A stretch of 46,224 nucleotides of DNA from Campylobacteraceae bacterium (GTDB lineage Bacteria; Campylobacterota; Campylobacteria; Campylobacterales; Sulfurovaceae), in NCBI GenBank assembly GCA_027080995.1, contig JALWNT010000063.1:1-46224 (forward strand), read 5' to 3'. The position numbers were made by a program, and so were the translations under genes. Within the stretch, counting starts at the first letter, position 1. The number at the start of each line of letters is the position of its first letter. The notes under the pieces were generated by a model, which saw only the letters and a list, made by a program, of their open reading frames with translations, ran no database searches and was not told where the DNA came from. Shown in pieces: positions 8,269-18,057 of the stretch.

Positions 8269-8274
8269 TATAAT
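8269..8274 (+). promoter_or_regulatory. -10 element for the HIT gene
   Basis: TATAAT followed by TCCGCC, about 48 bp before the HIT start codon at 8322. Confidence 0.6.
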
Positions 8275-8321
8275 TCCGCCAGTGAGTTTCCCAGTGAGTT
8301 TCAATGAAAAAAGGAGAAAAA

Positions 8322-8675
8322 ATGTGCATTTTCTGCAAAATCGTCGCGGGAGAGATCCCCAACAATACCGTCCACGAGAACGAAGAGTTTCTGGCTTTTC
8401 ACGATCTCTATCCCAAGGCACCGATCCACGTTCTTGTCATTCCCAAGAAGCATATCTGCTGTTTCCAGGAGGTGGATGCCGAGACGATGGCGAAGATGAC
8501 GCCCTTTATCCAGGAGGTTACCCGCAAGCTCGGCATCGATCAGAGCGGTTACCGCCTCATCGTCAACAACGGTGAAGACGGCGGGCAGGAGATCCACCAC
8601 CTGCACGTCCATATCCTCGGCGGCGGCAAGCTGCGCTGGGACCATCAGCACGAGGATGCCCGCAAAAACATTTGA
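8322..8675 (+). CDS. HIT-family nucleotide-binding protein (HINT-type)
   Basis: A 117-residue histidine-triad protein starting MCIFCKIVAGEIP, with the active site HHLHVHILGG near the C-terminus. HINT enzymes hydrolyse adenosine phosphoramidates and aminoacyl-AMP; the physiological substrate is often unknown. I chose the ATG at 8322 because AAGGAG sits 5 nt before it; an in-frame ATG at 8304 would place this SD inside the gene and add six atypical residues. The gene precedes pheS, as in H. pylori. A small GCCCC-GTA-GGGGC hairpin follows at 8682-8694 without a T-run. Confidence 0.9.
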   Translation: MCIFCKIVAGEIPNNTVHENEEFLAFHDLYPKAPIHVLVIPKKHICCFQEVDAETMAKMTPFIQEVTRKLGIDQSGYRLIVNNGEDGGQEIHHLHVHILGGGKLRWDHQHEDARKNI

Positions 8676-8821
8676 CCGCTTGCCCCGTAGGGGCTCCGAC
8701 GCAATCAGCGACTGCCAAAGCTGCCGGATGAAACCGGCGAAATGATCAAAAAAACCCGTTATACCGTCTCCGGGAGAGAGGGAGAACTTCGTTCAAAACC
8801 CGTCCCCCAGCGATTTTTCGC

Positions 8822-8827
8822 TAAAAT
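8822..8827 (+). promoter_or_regulatory. Possible -10 element for pheST-aroA-ispH
   Basis: TAAAAT, 32 bp upstream of the TTG start of pheS. It would drive the four overlapping genes that follow. Confidence 0.4.
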
Positions 8828-8858
8828 CCCCACATTTCATCATCAGTGAGGTAACGGA

Positions 8859-9851
8859 TTGGAAAATCTCGAAGAAAAGATAGCGGGGGCGTCGTCCCTC
8901 GAGGATCTGGAGAAGGTCCGGATCGAAATCTTCGGCAAAAAGGGAGCCCTGGCGGCGGAATTCGCCAAGCTCAAGGATGTGCCCGGGCCGGAGAAAAAAG
9001 CGTTCGCCGAAGGGTTGAACCGGCGCAAAGCTCAGCTGCAGGCGCTCTTCGACGCCCGCAAAGAGAAGCTCGCGGCCGAAGCGCTGGAGCGGACGATGCG
9101 CTCCGAAGCGCTTGATGTGAGTCTCTATTCGGGCCTGGGTGAGAAGGGAGCTCTGCATCCGGTCCGTGAGACGATGGATCGGATCATCGACTATTTCGTA
9201 GCGCTCAACTTCGCCGTTGAGAGCGGGCCGATGGTGGAGGACGATTTTCACAATTTCGAAGCGCTTAACCTCCCCAAGCATCACCCCGCCCGGGATATGC
9301 AGGACACCTTCTACTTCGCCGACGGCACCCTGCTGCGTACCCACACGTCTCCGGTGCAGATCCGGACGATGCTGCGCCAGAAGCCGCCGATTCGGATGAT
9401 CGCTCCGGGAGCGGTCTTTCGCCGCGATTACGACCTGACGCATACCCCGATGTTCCATCAGGTGGAGGGATTGGTCGTAGAAGAGGGCGACCGGGTGAGC
9501 TTCGCCAACCTCAAATGGATCCTCACCGACTTTCTGCACGAAATGTTCGGGGAGGTCGAGGTGCGCTTTCGCCCCAGCTTCTTCCCTTTTACGGAGCCCT
9601 CCGCGGAGGTGGACATCAGCTGCATCTTCTGCGGCGGCGAAGGGTGCCGGGTCTGTTCGCGCACCGGCTGGCTGGAGGTCCTCGGCTGCGGGGTCGTGGA
9701 TCCCAACGTCTTCAAAGCGGTAGGCTACGAAGGGGTCAGCGGCTACGCCTTCGGACTCGGAGTGGAGCGTTTCGCGATGCTCCTGCACCGCATTCCCGAT
9801 CTGCGCTCTCTTTTCGAGGGTGACATTCGACTATTGGAGCAATTCAGATGA
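8859..9851 (+). CDS. pheS: Phenylalanine-tRNA ligase alpha subunit
   Basis: A 330-residue class II synthetase catalytic subunit. An N-terminal coiled coil (about 1-90) contacts tRNA. The catalytic domain shows motif 2 ([15 protein letters not shown], about 188-202) and motif 3 ([10 protein letters not shown], about 307-316), with THTSPVQ upstream. It works as an alpha2beta2 tetramer with PheT to charge tRNA-Phe in the cytoplasm. The start is TTG (8859) preceded by GAGG with 7-nt spacing. The end overlaps pheT by ATGA at 9848-9851, so subunit synthesis is coupled. Confidence 0.96.
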   Translation: MENLEEKIAGASSLEDLEKVRIEIFGKKGALAAEFAKLKDVPGPEKKAFAEGLNRRKAQLQALFDARKEKLAAEALERTMRSEALDVSLYSGLGEKGALHPVRETMDRIIDYFVALNFAVESGPMVEDDFHNFEALNLPKHHPARDMQDTFYFADGTLLRTHTSPVQIRTMLRQKPPIRMIAPGAVFRRDYDLTHTPMFHQVEGLVVEEGDRVSFANLKWILTDFLHEMFGEVEVRFRPSFFPFTEPSAEVDISCIFCGGEGCRVCSRTGWLEVLGCGVVDPNVFKAVGYEGVSGYAFGLGVERFAMLLHRIPDLRSLFEGDIRLLEQFR

Positions 9852-12181
9852 TCGTCACACGCAGCTGGCTGGAGGAGTACATCGATCTCTCCGGCATCGA
9901 CAACGACCGGCTCTACGAAACTTTCAACTCCATCGGCCTCGAAGTGGATCGGCTGGAGCCCGTGGTCCTTCCCCCCAAAGTGGTGGTCGGAAAGATTCTG
10001 GAGTGCGGCAAGCATCCCGACGCGGACAAACTCAACGTCTGCCGGGTCGATACCGGGGACGCAGAGCGGCAGATCGTCTGCGGCGCCGCCAACGTCCGGG
10101 AAGCCGAGTATGTGGCCGTGGCTCTGCCCGGCGCCGTGCTGCCCGGTGATTTCGCGATCAAACCCGCCAAGCTTCGCGGGGTCGAAAGTCTGGGAATGAT
10201 CTGCTCCATGGGGGAGCTGGGGTTGCCCGAGAGCGGCCCGGGGATTTGGATCCTCGACGAGAGCCTCGGAGAGATGGTCCCCGGCCGTGAACTGGCGGAC
10301 TACGCAAAGATCGCCGATACGGTCATCGAGCTGGAGTTGACCGCCAACCGGGGGGATTGTCTGAGTGTCCACGGGGTGGCCCGGGATCTCTCGGCGGCGT
10401 TCGAGCGTCCGCTGCGACACGTGGAGGTCAAGCCGCGCCTGACGAGCAAACGCGGCATCGCCCGCAGTGTCGATCTGCATACCCACGGGGTGATCGACGC
10501 CGATCTGCTCTATGTGCTGGCGGAGAACGAAAAAGTCGCCGCCGACGCGCTGATCCGCCTGCGTCTGGCGCTGGTGGATGCTTACCGTGAAGAGGCTCTC
10601 GAGGCACTATTGGCCTACGCGACGCATGCGACGGGAGTGATCCTGCGCGCTTACGATGTGGAGAAACTTCGAAGCGGAGGGGGGCCTCTGCCGTTGCAGA
10701 TCGAGGAGAAAGAGAGAGGTTTCGTCGCCGTCCGCACCGGCGAGACGGAACTCTCCATCGTCGGGGTACGCCAAAACGAAGAGAGCCGGGCGACGGCCGA
10801 GAGTCGGGAGATCCTCTTCGAAGCCTCCTACATCGATCCGGAGGTCCTGGTCCCGATGGTGGCGCGAAGCGGGCTTCAGACCGACGCGCTCTACTATCGC
10901 AGTTCCCGGGGCAGCGAGCCCGATCTCGATTTCGGGATGGGGGCTCTCTTTGCCGCCTGCGACGCAAAAGGGGAGTGTCGGTTCAGTGAAGCGGAGCTGC
11001 GCATCGAAGCGGAGCAGGAGCGCCGCAGCGTGCCCGTCGATCTGAAAAAGCTCGATGCGATCATCGGGCAGCATATCCCCGCGGGCAAAGTCTATACGAT
11101 CTTGGAGAAGCTCGGCTTCACGGTGCATAAAGCTTCCGAGGGGGTTTTCGGAGCCGTCGTGCCCCCCTGGCGCCACGACATCTCCAACCTCCAGGATATC
11201 GCCGAAGAGATTCTGCGCATCGTAGGGATCAACCGCATCGATGCGAAGCCGCTGCAGCTGACCGAACGCAACCGCCTGACGGAGACGACCCGTCGATATC
11301 GTCTCCGGCGGGATCTGCGCGAGCGGGCCGTGGCCGCGGGCTATTTCGAGGCGGTCACCTACGCCTTCTCCGAAAAGGCGACGCTGGAGCGCTACGGATT
11401 TCCGCTCTTGGATGAGAGCGTCGAGCTGGTCAACCCCATCGTCGAGGAGCTCAATACCCTGCGCAGTACATTGACGGTCAACCTCCTGGAGGCGGCGCGA
11501 CGCAATCTCAGCTACGGCAAGCGGCGGATTCCTCTCTTTGAGATCGGTTCGGTTTTCGACCGTGAGCGTAACGAACACGAGAAATTCACTCTGCTTTGGA
11601 GCGGGGATGCCGAAGAGCCGAGCGTCGTCAATCACGGCAAGCCGCCCCGCATCGATTTCGCCCGTTTCGTCCGGACGCTGGGGGAGATCCTCGGAGAATT
11701 TACCCTGGGGCCCTGCCGGGAGACGAACGGTCTGATCCATCCCTATCAGTCTGCGACGCTCTACCTCGGCGATCGGCCGGCGGGATGGCTGAGCAAACTG
11801 CATCCCGAAGCGGCGGAAGCTTTCGGCCTGGAGGAGAGTTATCTGGCGGAGCTGGATTTCGAAGTCCTGATTCCTCCGCATCGCAACGCCGAAGCGATCT
11901 CCAATTTCCAGGGAACCTACAAAGATCTCAGCCTTTTGGTGGAGAAGGAGCTTCCCTACGCCCGGATGGCCGAAATCCTCGAGGCGCTGGATCTGCCGCT
12001 GCTGCAGCGCTTCTTCCCTGTCGACCTCTACGAAGATGAGAGTCTGGGGGAGCGCAAGAGTGTCACGCTGCGCTTCTTCCTCCAATCCTCCGAAGGAACC
12101 CTCTCCGAGGAGGCGATCGAAGAGACGATGGAGACGATCCTCTCCAGCCTTGTCGAAGGGTGCGGGGCCCGCCTGCGATGA
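9848..12181 (+). CDS. pheT: Phenylalanine-tRNA ligase beta subunit
   Basis: A 777-residue subunit. It has an OB-fold tRNA-binding domain (about 39-148; [10 protein letters not shown] and VCGAANVR), the B3/B4 editing domain region, the B5 DNA-binding-like domain (about 394-462), a catalytic-like core, and a C-terminal ferredoxin-fold anticodon-binding domain (about 683-777) that grips tRNA-Phe. It removes mischarged Tyr by family knowledge. Both ends overlap neighbours with ATGA junctions (pheS at 9848, aroA at 12178), a sign of a tightly coupled operon. Length and domain order are normal. Confidence 0.96.
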   Translation: MIVTRSWLEEYIDLSGIDNDRLYETFNSIGLEVDRLEPVVLPPKVVVGKILECGKHPDADKLNVCRVDTGDAERQIVCGAANVREAEYVAVALPGAVLPGDFAIKPAKLRGVESLGMICSMGELGLPESGPGIWILDESLGEMVPGRELADYAKIADTVIELELTANRGDCLSVHGVARDLSAAFERPLRHVEVKPRLTSKRGIARSVDLHTHGVIDADLLYVLAENEKVAADALIRLRLALVDAYREEALEALLAYATHATGVILRAYDVEKLRSGGGPLPLQIEEKERGFVAVRTGETELSIVGVRQNEESRATAESREILFEASYIDPEVLVPMVARSGLQTDALYYRSSRGSEPDLDFGMGALFAACDAKGECRFSEAELRIEAEQERRSVPVDLKKLDAIIGQHIPAGKVYTILEKLGFTVHKASEGVFGAVVPPWRHDISNLQDIAEEILRIVGINRIDAKPLQLTERNRLTETTRRYRLRRDLRERAVAAGYFEAVTYAFSEKATLERYGFPLLDESVELVNPIVEELNTLRSTLTVNLLEAARRNLSYGKRRIPLFEIGSVFDRERNEHEKFTLLWSGDAEEPSVVNHGKPPRIDFARFVRTLGEILGEFTLGPCRETNGLIHPYQSATLYLGDRPAGWLSKLHPEAAEAFGLEESYLAELDFEVLIPPHRNAEAISNFQGTYKDLSLLVEKELPYARMAEILEALDLPLLQRFFPVDLYEDESLGERKSVTLRFFLQSSEGTLSEEAIEETMETILSSLVEGCGARLR

Positions 12182-13473
12182 AAACGGTCCGCATCGCTCC
12201 GGCTCCGAGTGCTTTCGAGATCGACTGCGACCGCATCGCCGCGGACAAATCGATCTCCCACCGCTGCGCCATCTTCGCGCTGCTGAGTGATCGCCCCTCG
12301 ACGATCGACAATTTTCTTCGGGCCGAAGATACCCTCGCTTCTCTCTCCATCGCCGAGCAGTTGGGTGCAACGGCCGAATGGAGCGAAAAGGGCGTGTTGA
12401 CGATCACTCCTCCCGCGCGCCTGCGTGAACCCGACGATGTCCTCGACTGCGGCAACGCCGGGACGGGAATGCGCCTCTACTGCGGCTTTTTGGCGGGAGT
12501 GGAGGGGAGTTTCGTCCTCACCGGAGACCGCTACCTGCGGGCCCGTCCGATGAAACGCGTCACCGGGCCTCTGCAGAGTGTGGGAGCGAAACTCGACGGA
12601 CGAGAAGAGGGCAATCTCGCCCCTTTGCACATCCGGGGCGGTAAGCTCAAAGCCTTCCGCTACGCTTCTCCCGTCGATTCGGCGCAGGTCAAATCGGCGA
12701 TGATTTTGGCCGCACTGCGGGGGGACGGGCGCAGCTATTACCGCGAATCCTTCCTCAGCCGGGATCACAGTGAGAGGATGCTGCACGGAATGGGGGCGAA
12801 GATTGGGCGCGACACCGAAGGGTGGATCACGATCGATCCGATGGAAGGACCGCTCAAGCCGCTGAAGCTTCGGGTGCCCGCCGACCCCTCCAGCGCCTTT
12901 TTCTTCGCGGTGGCGGCGGCGATTCTGCCCGGTTCACGGGTCAAATTCGAGGGGATCAGTCTCAACCCGACCCGCATCGAAGCCTTTCGGGTTCTGAAGA
13001 GTATGGGTGCGGCGATCGAGTATCGGATCCGCCAGGACCTCTACGAACCGATCGGTGAAATCACGGTGCGCTACAACGGGCGGCTCGGGGCCGTGGAGGT
13101 GGCCGAGCGCATCGCTTGGCTCATCGACGAGCTGCCGGCGCTGGCCGTGGCGATGGCGACGGCCGAAGGGGTCAGCCGGGTCCGTAACGCCGCCGAACTT
13201 CGGGTCAAAGAGAGCGACCGCATCGCCTCGACGCTCCGGGCGCTGGAGGCGTGCGGGATCGAGACGGAGGAGTACGACGACGGGTATGCGGTGCACGGGG
13301 GGACGCTGCATTCCGCCGTCATCGACAGCCACGGTGACCACCGGATCGCGATGAGTTTCGCCGTCGCGGGACTGCTCTGCGGGATGGAGATCGTCGATAC
13401 CGACTGCGTCGCCACCTCCTTCCCGAACTTTTTCGACATCCTTTCACAGATTACGGAGGTTCACACCCTATGA
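12178..13473 (+). CDS. aroA: 3-phosphoshikimate 1-carboxyvinyltransferase (EPSP synthase)
   Basis: A 431-residue enzyme that joins phosphoenolpyruvate to shikimate 3-phosphate in the pathway to chorismate. Visible motifs: ADKSISHR (Lys24, Ser25, Arg29), [11 protein letters not shown] in the PEP-binding loop, KESDRI, and [14 protein letters not shown] near the C-terminus. I chose the ATG at 12178, which overlaps the pheT stop as ATGA; an in-frame upstream start at 12160 would only add MRGPPA. It ends in another ATGA overlap with ispH. The association of aroA with pheST and ispH is conserved in Helicobacter. Confidence 0.96.
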   Translation: MKTVRIAPAPSAFEIDCDRIAADKSISHRCAIFALLSDRPSTIDNFLRAEDTLASLSIAEQLGATAEWSEKGVLTITPPARLREPDDVLDCGNAGTGMRLYCGFLAGVEGSFVLTGDRYLRARPMKRVTGPLQSVGAKLDGREEGNLAPLHIRGGKLKAFRYASPVDSAQVKSAMILAALRGDGRSYYRESFLSRDHSERMLHGMGAKIGRDTEGWITIDPMEGPLKPLKLRVPADPSSAFFFAVAAAILPGSRVKFEGISLNPTRIEAFRVLKSMGAAIEYRIRQDLYEPIGEITVRYNGRLGAVEVAERIAWLIDELPALAVAMATAEGVSRVRNAAELRVKESDRIASTLRALEACGIETEEYDDGYAVHGGTLHSAVIDSHGDHRIAMSFAVAGLLCGMEIVDTDCVATSFPNFFDILSQITEVHTL

Positions 13474-14327
13474 AAATCAAACTCGCCTCCTCCTACGGGT
13501 TCTGTTACGGGGTCAAGCGGGCGATTCGCATCGCCGAAGAGCACCCAGGCAGCTCCACCTACGGTCCGTTGATCCACAACAAAGATGAAATCGCCCGCCT
13601 CAAAGAGCGGTACGACATCGGTCTGATCGAGAGTTTCGAAGAGGCGGAGAAGACCGATTCCATCGTCATCCGAACCCACGGCATCCCGAAAAACGAGCTC
13701 AAAAAGCTCAAAGCCGAAGGCAAAAAGATCGTCAACGCCACCTGCCCTTATGTCACTACCCCTCAACAGATCGTCGAACAGATGAGCCGGGAAGGCTACA
13801 GCATCGTGATCTTCGGCGACCAGAACCATCCCGAGATCAAAGGGGTGGTCAGTTACGCCGAGGATCCCCGCGACGCTTTCGTCGTTCTCGATCCCGAAGA
13901 TTTGGACGAACTTCCGCTCAAATCCAAAGTGGCCGTCGTTGCCCAGACGACCCGCAAACCGGAGGACTTTCTCAAGATCGTCGGGGCGTTGACGCTGCGC
14001 TCGAAAGAGGTGCGGGTCTTCAACACCATCTGCAACGCCACCTTCGAAAATCAGGACGCAGCCGCCGAACTGGCCAGAGAGGCCGACGTGATGATTGTCA
14101 TCGGGGGCAAGCACTCCTCCAACACCAAACAGCTCCATTCCATCTGCAAAAACTATTGCGATGAGAGCTATCTGATCGAAAATGAAAAAGAGCTCGATCC
14201 CACTTGGTTCAAGGGCAAGGAGCTCTGCGGGATCAGCGCCGGGGCTTCCACCCCCGACTGGATCGTCCAAAACGTCATCGATCGGATCGAAGCAATCGTG
14301 CGAGACGATGTCTCTAGTGAGGAGTGA
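13470..14327 (+). CDS. ispH: 4-hydroxy-3-methylbut-2-enyl diphosphate reductase (IspH/LytB)
   Basis: A 285-residue iron-sulfur enzyme making IPP and DMAPP in the last step of the MEP isoprenoid pathway. The three cluster cysteines are Cys12 (GFCYGV), Cys92 (ATCPYV) and Cys188 (TICNAT); RTHG and NHPEIKG motifs supply the substrate-site His and Glu. The start overlaps aroA by ATGA. The last few codons (SSEE-stop) lie within the first heptads of a 7-bp repeat array (from 14317), so the extreme C-terminus appears to have been set by a repeat that reached into the gene. The catalytic core is unaffected. Confidence 0.95.
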   Translation: MKIKLASSYGFCYGVKRAIRIAEEHPGSSTYGPLIHNKDEIARLKERYDIGLIESFEEAEKTDSIVIRTHGIPKNELKKLKAEGKKIVNATCPYVTTPQQIVEQMSREGYSIVIFGDQNHPEIKGVVSYAEDPRDAFVVLDPEDLDELPLKSKVAVVAQTTRKPEDFLKIVGALTLRSKEVRVFNTICNATFENQDAAAELAREADVMIVIGGKHSSNTKQLHSICKNYCDESYLIENEKELDPTWFKGKELCGISAGASTPDWIVQNVIDRIEAIVRDDVSSEE

Positions 14328-14515
14328 GGAGTTGGCGGTTAGTGGTTTTTTAATGGAGGCGGGAATCCCTTCCTGCAATGTAGGCTGAACTCCTGGCCCC
14401 GATAATCGCGCCACGGGCATACAAATGCCCGATGCCCCACTGCCGATCCGCAAAGCGGATCTCACTGCCTTTTTCCCCGTTTTTCCCAACACATAGTACC
14501 TGACACGCAGCACTT
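14317..14515. repeat. Composite spacer with three heptad arrays (ispH-rpsA gap)
   Basis: The 252-bp gap before rpsA is mostly repeat-like. Units GTGAGGA, GTGAGGA, GTTGGCG and GTTAGTG occupy 14317-14344, starting inside ispH. RATGCCC-type units occupy 14424-14444. RRYACNN-type units occupy 14488-14515 (AACACAT first, AGCACTT last). Between the first two lies the paired-hairpin element at 14352-14400. No gene was found here. Confidence 0.55.
14352..14400. repeat. Paired-hairpin intergenic element, copy 1
   Basis: A 49-bp element beginning AATGGAGGCGGGA and ending in CCCC. It aligns without gaps to 24352-24400, with 36 of 49 positions identical by my count. In this copy the stems are partly eroded: the GGGA/TCCC inner stem remains and the second hairpin is weaker. 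Confidence 0.5.
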
Positions 14516-14540
14516 TCCCCCGACTTTAAACTATTCCCGG

Positions 14541-14546
14541 TATAAT
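14541..14546 (+). promoter_or_regulatory. -10 element for rpsA-serA
   Basis: TATAAT 34 bp before the rpsA ATG. The rpsA SD is AAGGA at 14568-14572 with 7-nt spacing. Confidence 0.65.
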
Positions 14547-14579
14547 TATCGCCAAAATGCGAAAAGTAAGGATTGGTAT

Positions 14580-16250
14580 ATGAAGTTCGAAGACATCGAA
14601 ATTGAGGACGTTGATTTTGAAGCGATGCTGGAGGAGTCTTTCAAAAAAGAGGCTCGCGGCAGCGGGGATCTGACCGAAGGCACCATCGTCAAAATCAACG
14701 AAGAAGAGAACCAGGCGGTCGTAGACATCGGCCGGAAAAACGAAGCGTTCGTCAACCTGGATCAGCTCCGTGACGAAGAGGGGAATCTTCTCTTCAAAGA
14801 AGGTGATACTCTACCCGTCGTCATCACCGGTAGCCGGGGCGAGCGCCCGATGGTCTCTTACGACCTGGCCAAAAAACGCCAGGCGATGAACGAATTCATC
14901 GAGGAGTACGACGAAGAGCAGGAGTACGTAGTTGAAGGAACCGTCACCAAGAAGAACAAGGGCGGCTACGTCGTCGAAGCCGACGGGCTGGAGTTTTTCA
15001 TGCCCCGGACGCTCTCCTATCTCAGCTCCAAGACCGACGCCATCGGCAAGAAGGTCAAAGGAGTCATCGTCAAAGTCGACAAGGAGAAAGGCTCCGTCGT
15101 CATCTCCCGCAAAGAGCTCATCGAACGTGACAAGGCCCGTGTCCAGGAGATCGTCGAAAAGCTCCTCGAGAGCAAAGAGCCCGTGACAGGAATCGTCAAA
15201 AAGATAACCAGCTACGGTATGTTCGTCGACGTCGGAGGAATGGACGGTTTGGTCCACTACTCACAAATCTCCCACAAGGGACCCGTCAACCCCTCCAAAT
15301 ATTTCCAGGAAGGGGACGAAGTCAACGTCGTGGCGCTCGATTACGACAAGAAGAAGCGTCATCTCTCCCTCTCCATCAAAGAGGCCAACCCCGATCCCTG
15401 GAACAACATCGACGAAATCATCGAAGTGGGCGATACCGTCGAAGCGGTGGTCAGCAACATCGAGCCCTACGGTGTCTTCGTCGATCTGGGTGAAGATCTT
15501 GAAGCCTTCTTGCATGTCTCCGAAATCTCCTGGGACAAGAACGTCAAGCACCCCAAAGATTACCTCGAAGTGGGTGAAGAGATCAACGTCGAAGTGATCG
15601 AGATCGACAAAGAGAAGCGCCGCCTGCGCGTCAGCCTCAAAAACCTTCTGCCCAAGCCGATGGAAGAGTTTTCGCGCAAGCATCATGTCGGCGACGTGCT
15701 GACCGGTACCGTCTCTTCCCTGACCGATTTCGGCGCCTTCGTTCGCCTCGAAGGCGGGGTCGAGGGGCTGCTGCACAATCAGGAGACCTCCTGGGACAAA
15801 AGCAAGCGCGCCAAAGATCTCTTCAACGTCGGTGACGAAGTCGAAGTGAAGATCATCAAGATCGACACCGACGCCGGCAAAATCAGCCTCAGCCGCAAAG
15901 CGCTGGAGAAGTCGCCCGTCGAAACCTTCGCCGAGAACCACAAAGTCGGCGACATCGTCACCGGAACCGTCAAAGACAAGAAAGATTTCGGTGTCTTCAT
16001 CGCTCTGGACGACAACGTCGACGCCCTGATCCGCACCGAAGATCTGCATCCGCTGAAATTCGACGAGATCGAGCCCGGTCAAGAGATCAAAGGGGTCATC
16101 ACCCACATCGATCCCCGCAACGATCGGATCCGTGTCTCCGTCCGCCGCCTCGAGCGTCAGGAGGAGCGTGAAGCGCTCAAACACCTCAACGAGGAGCAAG
16201 ACAGCAGCATGACTCTGGGCGATCTGATCAAAGATCAGCTCCAGAAATAA
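14580..16250 (+). CDS. rpsA: 30S ribosomal protein S1
   Basis: A 556-residue protein of six tandem S1 OB-fold repeats: about 28-95, 113-178, 195-266, 282-353, 369-440 and 455-525. The last four carry the clear YG(M/V)FVD or FGAFV-type S1 signature; the first two are the ribosome-binding, more divergent type. S1 recruits mRNA to the 30S subunit. An acidic N-terminus (EDIEIEDVDFE) precedes repeat 1. It has its own TATAAT promoter and lies 19 bp before serA. The ispH-rpsA-serA order matches H. pylori. Confidence 0.95.
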   Translation: MKFEDIEIEDVDFEAMLEESFKKEARGSGDLTEGTIVKINEEENQAVVDIGRKNEAFVNLDQLRDEEGNLLFKEGDTLPVVITGSRGERPMVSYDLAKKRQAMNEFIEEYDEEQEYVVEGTVTKKNKGGYVVEADGLEFFMPRTLSYLSSKTDAIGKKVKGVIVKVDKEKGSVVISRKELIERDKARVQEIVEKLLESKEPVTGIVKKITSYGMFVDVGGMDGLVHYSQISHKGPVNPSKYFQEGDEVNVVALDYDKKKRHLSLSIKEANPDPWNNIDEIIEVGDTVEAVVSNIEPYGVFVDLGEDLEAFLHVSEISWDKNVKHPKDYLEVGEEINVEVIEIDKEKRRLRVSLKNLLPKPMEEFSRKHHVGDVLTGTVSSLTDFGAFVRLEGGVEGLLHNQETSWDKSKRAKDLFNVGDEVEVKIIKIDTDAGKISLSRKALEKSPVETFAENHKVGDIVTGTVKDKKDFGVFIALDDNVDALIRTEDLHPLKFDEIEPGQEIKGVITHIDPRNDRIRVSVRRLERQEEREALKHLNEEQDSSMTLGDLIKDQLQK

Positions 16251-16269
16251 AGTGAAGGACAACGTTTCG

Positions 16270-17862
16270 ATGCCTCAATACACCATCGTAGTCTGTGATC
16301 ATATCCATGAGAGCGGATTGAAGATCCTCGCCTCCGATCCCGAGGTGGAGATGATCAACGCGGCAGACGAGCCCAAAGACGTTTTGCTCGAAAAGTACAT
16401 CCCTCTGGCCGATGTGGCCATCACCCGTAGCTCCACCGACGTCGACGCGAAGTTTCTGGCCCAGGCCAAAAAACTCAAAGCGATCGTCCGTGCTGGCGTG
16501 GGGGTGGACAACGTCGATATCCCCGGCTGTTCCAAGCTCGGCATCGTCGTCATGAACGTCCCCACCGCCAACACCATCGCGGCGGTCGAAATGACGATGG
16601 CGCATATGCTCGCCTGTGTCCGGCAGTTTCCCTACGCCCACAACAATCTCAAGCTCGACCGCGTCTGGCGTCGGCAGGATTGGTACGGGACCGAGCTCAA
16701 GGACAAAAAGCTCGGGATCATCGGCTTCGGGAACATCGGTTCACGGGTCGGGAAACGGGCCAAAGCCTTCGAGATGGACGTCATCGCCTACGACCCCTAC
16801 ATCGACCCGCGCAAAGCGACCGATCTCGACATCGCCTATACGGAGAATTTCGACGACATTCTCGCCTGCGACATCATCACGATCCATACGCCCAAAACCG
16901 AAGAGACTGTCGGAATGATCGGGCAAGAAGAGATCGCGAAGATGAAAGACGGGGTGATCCTCATCAACTGCGCCCGCGGCGGTCTCTACGATGAAGCGGC
17001 GCTCTACGAGGGGCTCAAGAGCGGCAAGATCGCCATGGCGGGGATCGACGTCTTCGAGAAAGAGCCGGCGACGGACAACCCTCTGCTGGATCTGAACAAC
17101 ATCACCGTCACTCCGCATCTGGGTGCCAATACCCGTGAATCGCAGCGCAACATCGCCGTACAGGCTTGCGAAAATGCCATCTCGGCCGCCAAAGGAATCG
17201 CCTATCCCAACGCACTGAACCTGCCGATTCGGGAGAACGAACTTCCCGATTTTGTCGCGCCCTTCCTGGAACTGGTTCAGAAAATCGGGAATCTAAGTGC
17301 GCAAGTTCCTAAGAGTGGTGCGAAATCGATCAAAGTGATTGCAGAAGGAGCGATTGCTGAATATATCGATTCTTTGGCGACTTTTGCGACGGTGGGAGTG
17401 ATGAGCGAGTCGTTGGCGGATAGCATCAACTACGTCAATGCCGAATATGTGGCCAAAGAGCGAGGAATCGAGATTGTCAAAGAGGCTGTCGCCGATGCCA
17501 AAGGTTTCAAAAACCTTGTCACTGTGAAACTTACGACACAGAATGGACAAGTTTTTCGCATCAGCGCGACGGTTTTCGAAGAGAATTTGCAGCGGATTGT
17601 CGACATCGACGGCTATACGTTGGATCTGGAACCTAAAGGACGGATGATTCTTTTCAAGAACAACGACGAACCCGGTGTCATCGGTGATGTCGGCCGCATC
17701 ATCGCCGAAGCGGGACTCAACATCGCCGACTTCCGTCTCGGACGGGACAAGACGGGACAGGCATTGGCCATTGTCCGTGTCGACGGTACGATAGAGAAAG
17801 AACTCATCGATCGTCTGGCGGCATTGCCGGCTTGCATCAGCGTCAAATCCGTTTCACTCTAG
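16270..17862 (+). CDS. serA: D-3-phosphoglycerate dehydrogenase
   Basis: A 530-residue long-form enzyme, first step of serine synthesis (3-phosphoglycerate to 3-phosphohydroxypyruvate with NAD). It has a Rossmann motif GIIGFGNIG (about 148), catalytic NCARGG, a GIDVFEKEP Glu region and TPHLGANT His. An intervening ASB domain (about 316-450) and a C-terminal ACT domain (about 456-530) probably bind serine for feedback. I chose the ATG at 16270 (MPQYTIVVCD); a GTG at 16252 is in frame but adds six unconserved residues. From about 17285 to 17640 codon choice becomes more AT-rich than on either side, a possible recombined segment. Confidence 0.95.
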   Translation: MPQYTIVVCDHIHESGLKILASDPEVEMINAADEPKDVLLEKYIPLADVAITRSSTDVDAKFLAQAKKLKAIVRAGVGVDNVDIPGCSKLGIVVMNVPTANTIAAVEMTMAHMLACVRQFPYAHNNLKLDRVWRRQDWYGTELKDKKLGIIGFGNIGSRVGKRAKAFEMDVIAYDPYIDPRKATDLDIAYTENFDDILACDIITIHTPKTEETVGMIGQEEIAKMKDGVILINCARGGLYDEAALYEGLKSGKIAMAGIDVFEKEPATDNPLLDLNNITVTPHLGANTRESQRNIAVQACENAISAAKGIAYPNALNLPIRENELPDFVAPFLELVQKIGNLSAQVPKSGAKSIKVIAEGAIAEYIDSLATFATVGVMSESLADSINYVNAEYVAKERGIEIVKEAVADAKGFKNLVTVKLTTQNGQVFRISATVFEENLQRIVDIDGYTLDLEPKGRMILFKNNDEPGVIGDVGRIIAEAGLNIADFRLGRDKTGQALAIVRVDGTIEKELIDRLAALPACISVKSVSL

Positions 17863-17869
17863 AAAGGAT

Positions 17870-17884
17870 GGAGAGATTTTCTCC
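17870..17884 (+). terminator. Weak hairpin after serA
   Basis: GGAGA-GATTT-TCTCC begins 8 bp after the serA stop. No clear T-run follows, so it may be a weak or Rho-assisted terminator. Confidence 0.3.
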
Positions 17885-17908
17885 TCCACTGCATTCCTTC
17901 CTCTGAAA

Positions 17909-18003
17909 TCATAAGTTCTATAAAAGAGGCTCATAAGTAATCTTCGATATAATTCCCGAAATATTCATAAACGATTAATGCTTTATTAGTGAACTATTCA
18001 TAA
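17909..18003 (+). promoter_or_regulatory. Four phased TCATAA direct repeats upstream of the efflux operon
   Basis: TCATAA starts at 17909, 17931, 17965 and 17998; the first pair extends to TCATAAGT and the second pair to TATTCATAA. Spacings of 22, 34 and 33 bp are close to whole helical turns. Same-face direct repeats are typical of OmpR-type regulator sites. No regulator gene is adjacent. Confidence 0.4.
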
Positions 18004-18024
18004 CTTCATATTTTTTGCTATACT
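17948..18024 (+). promoter_or_regulatory. Two -10 elements upstream of the tolC-like gene
   Basis: TATAAT at 17948-17953 and an extended -10 (TGC then TATACT) at 18016-18024. The second is 34 bp before the ATG and is the better candidate. The spacer from 17863 to 18057 holds no gene. Confidence 0.55.
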
Positions 18025-18057
18025 ACGTTAATTGTCGAGAATTTCGAGGAGTAGACC

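Noticed and set aside
8304-8321. An upstream ATG for the HIT gene
   Set aside because: The AAGGAG SD for the ATG at 8322 would lie inside the coding region, and family members begin at MCIFCKI.
10607-12370. A 587-codon open frame opposite pheT
   Set aside because: Arg/Gln/Glu-rich without any family signal; pheT is complete on the plus strand.
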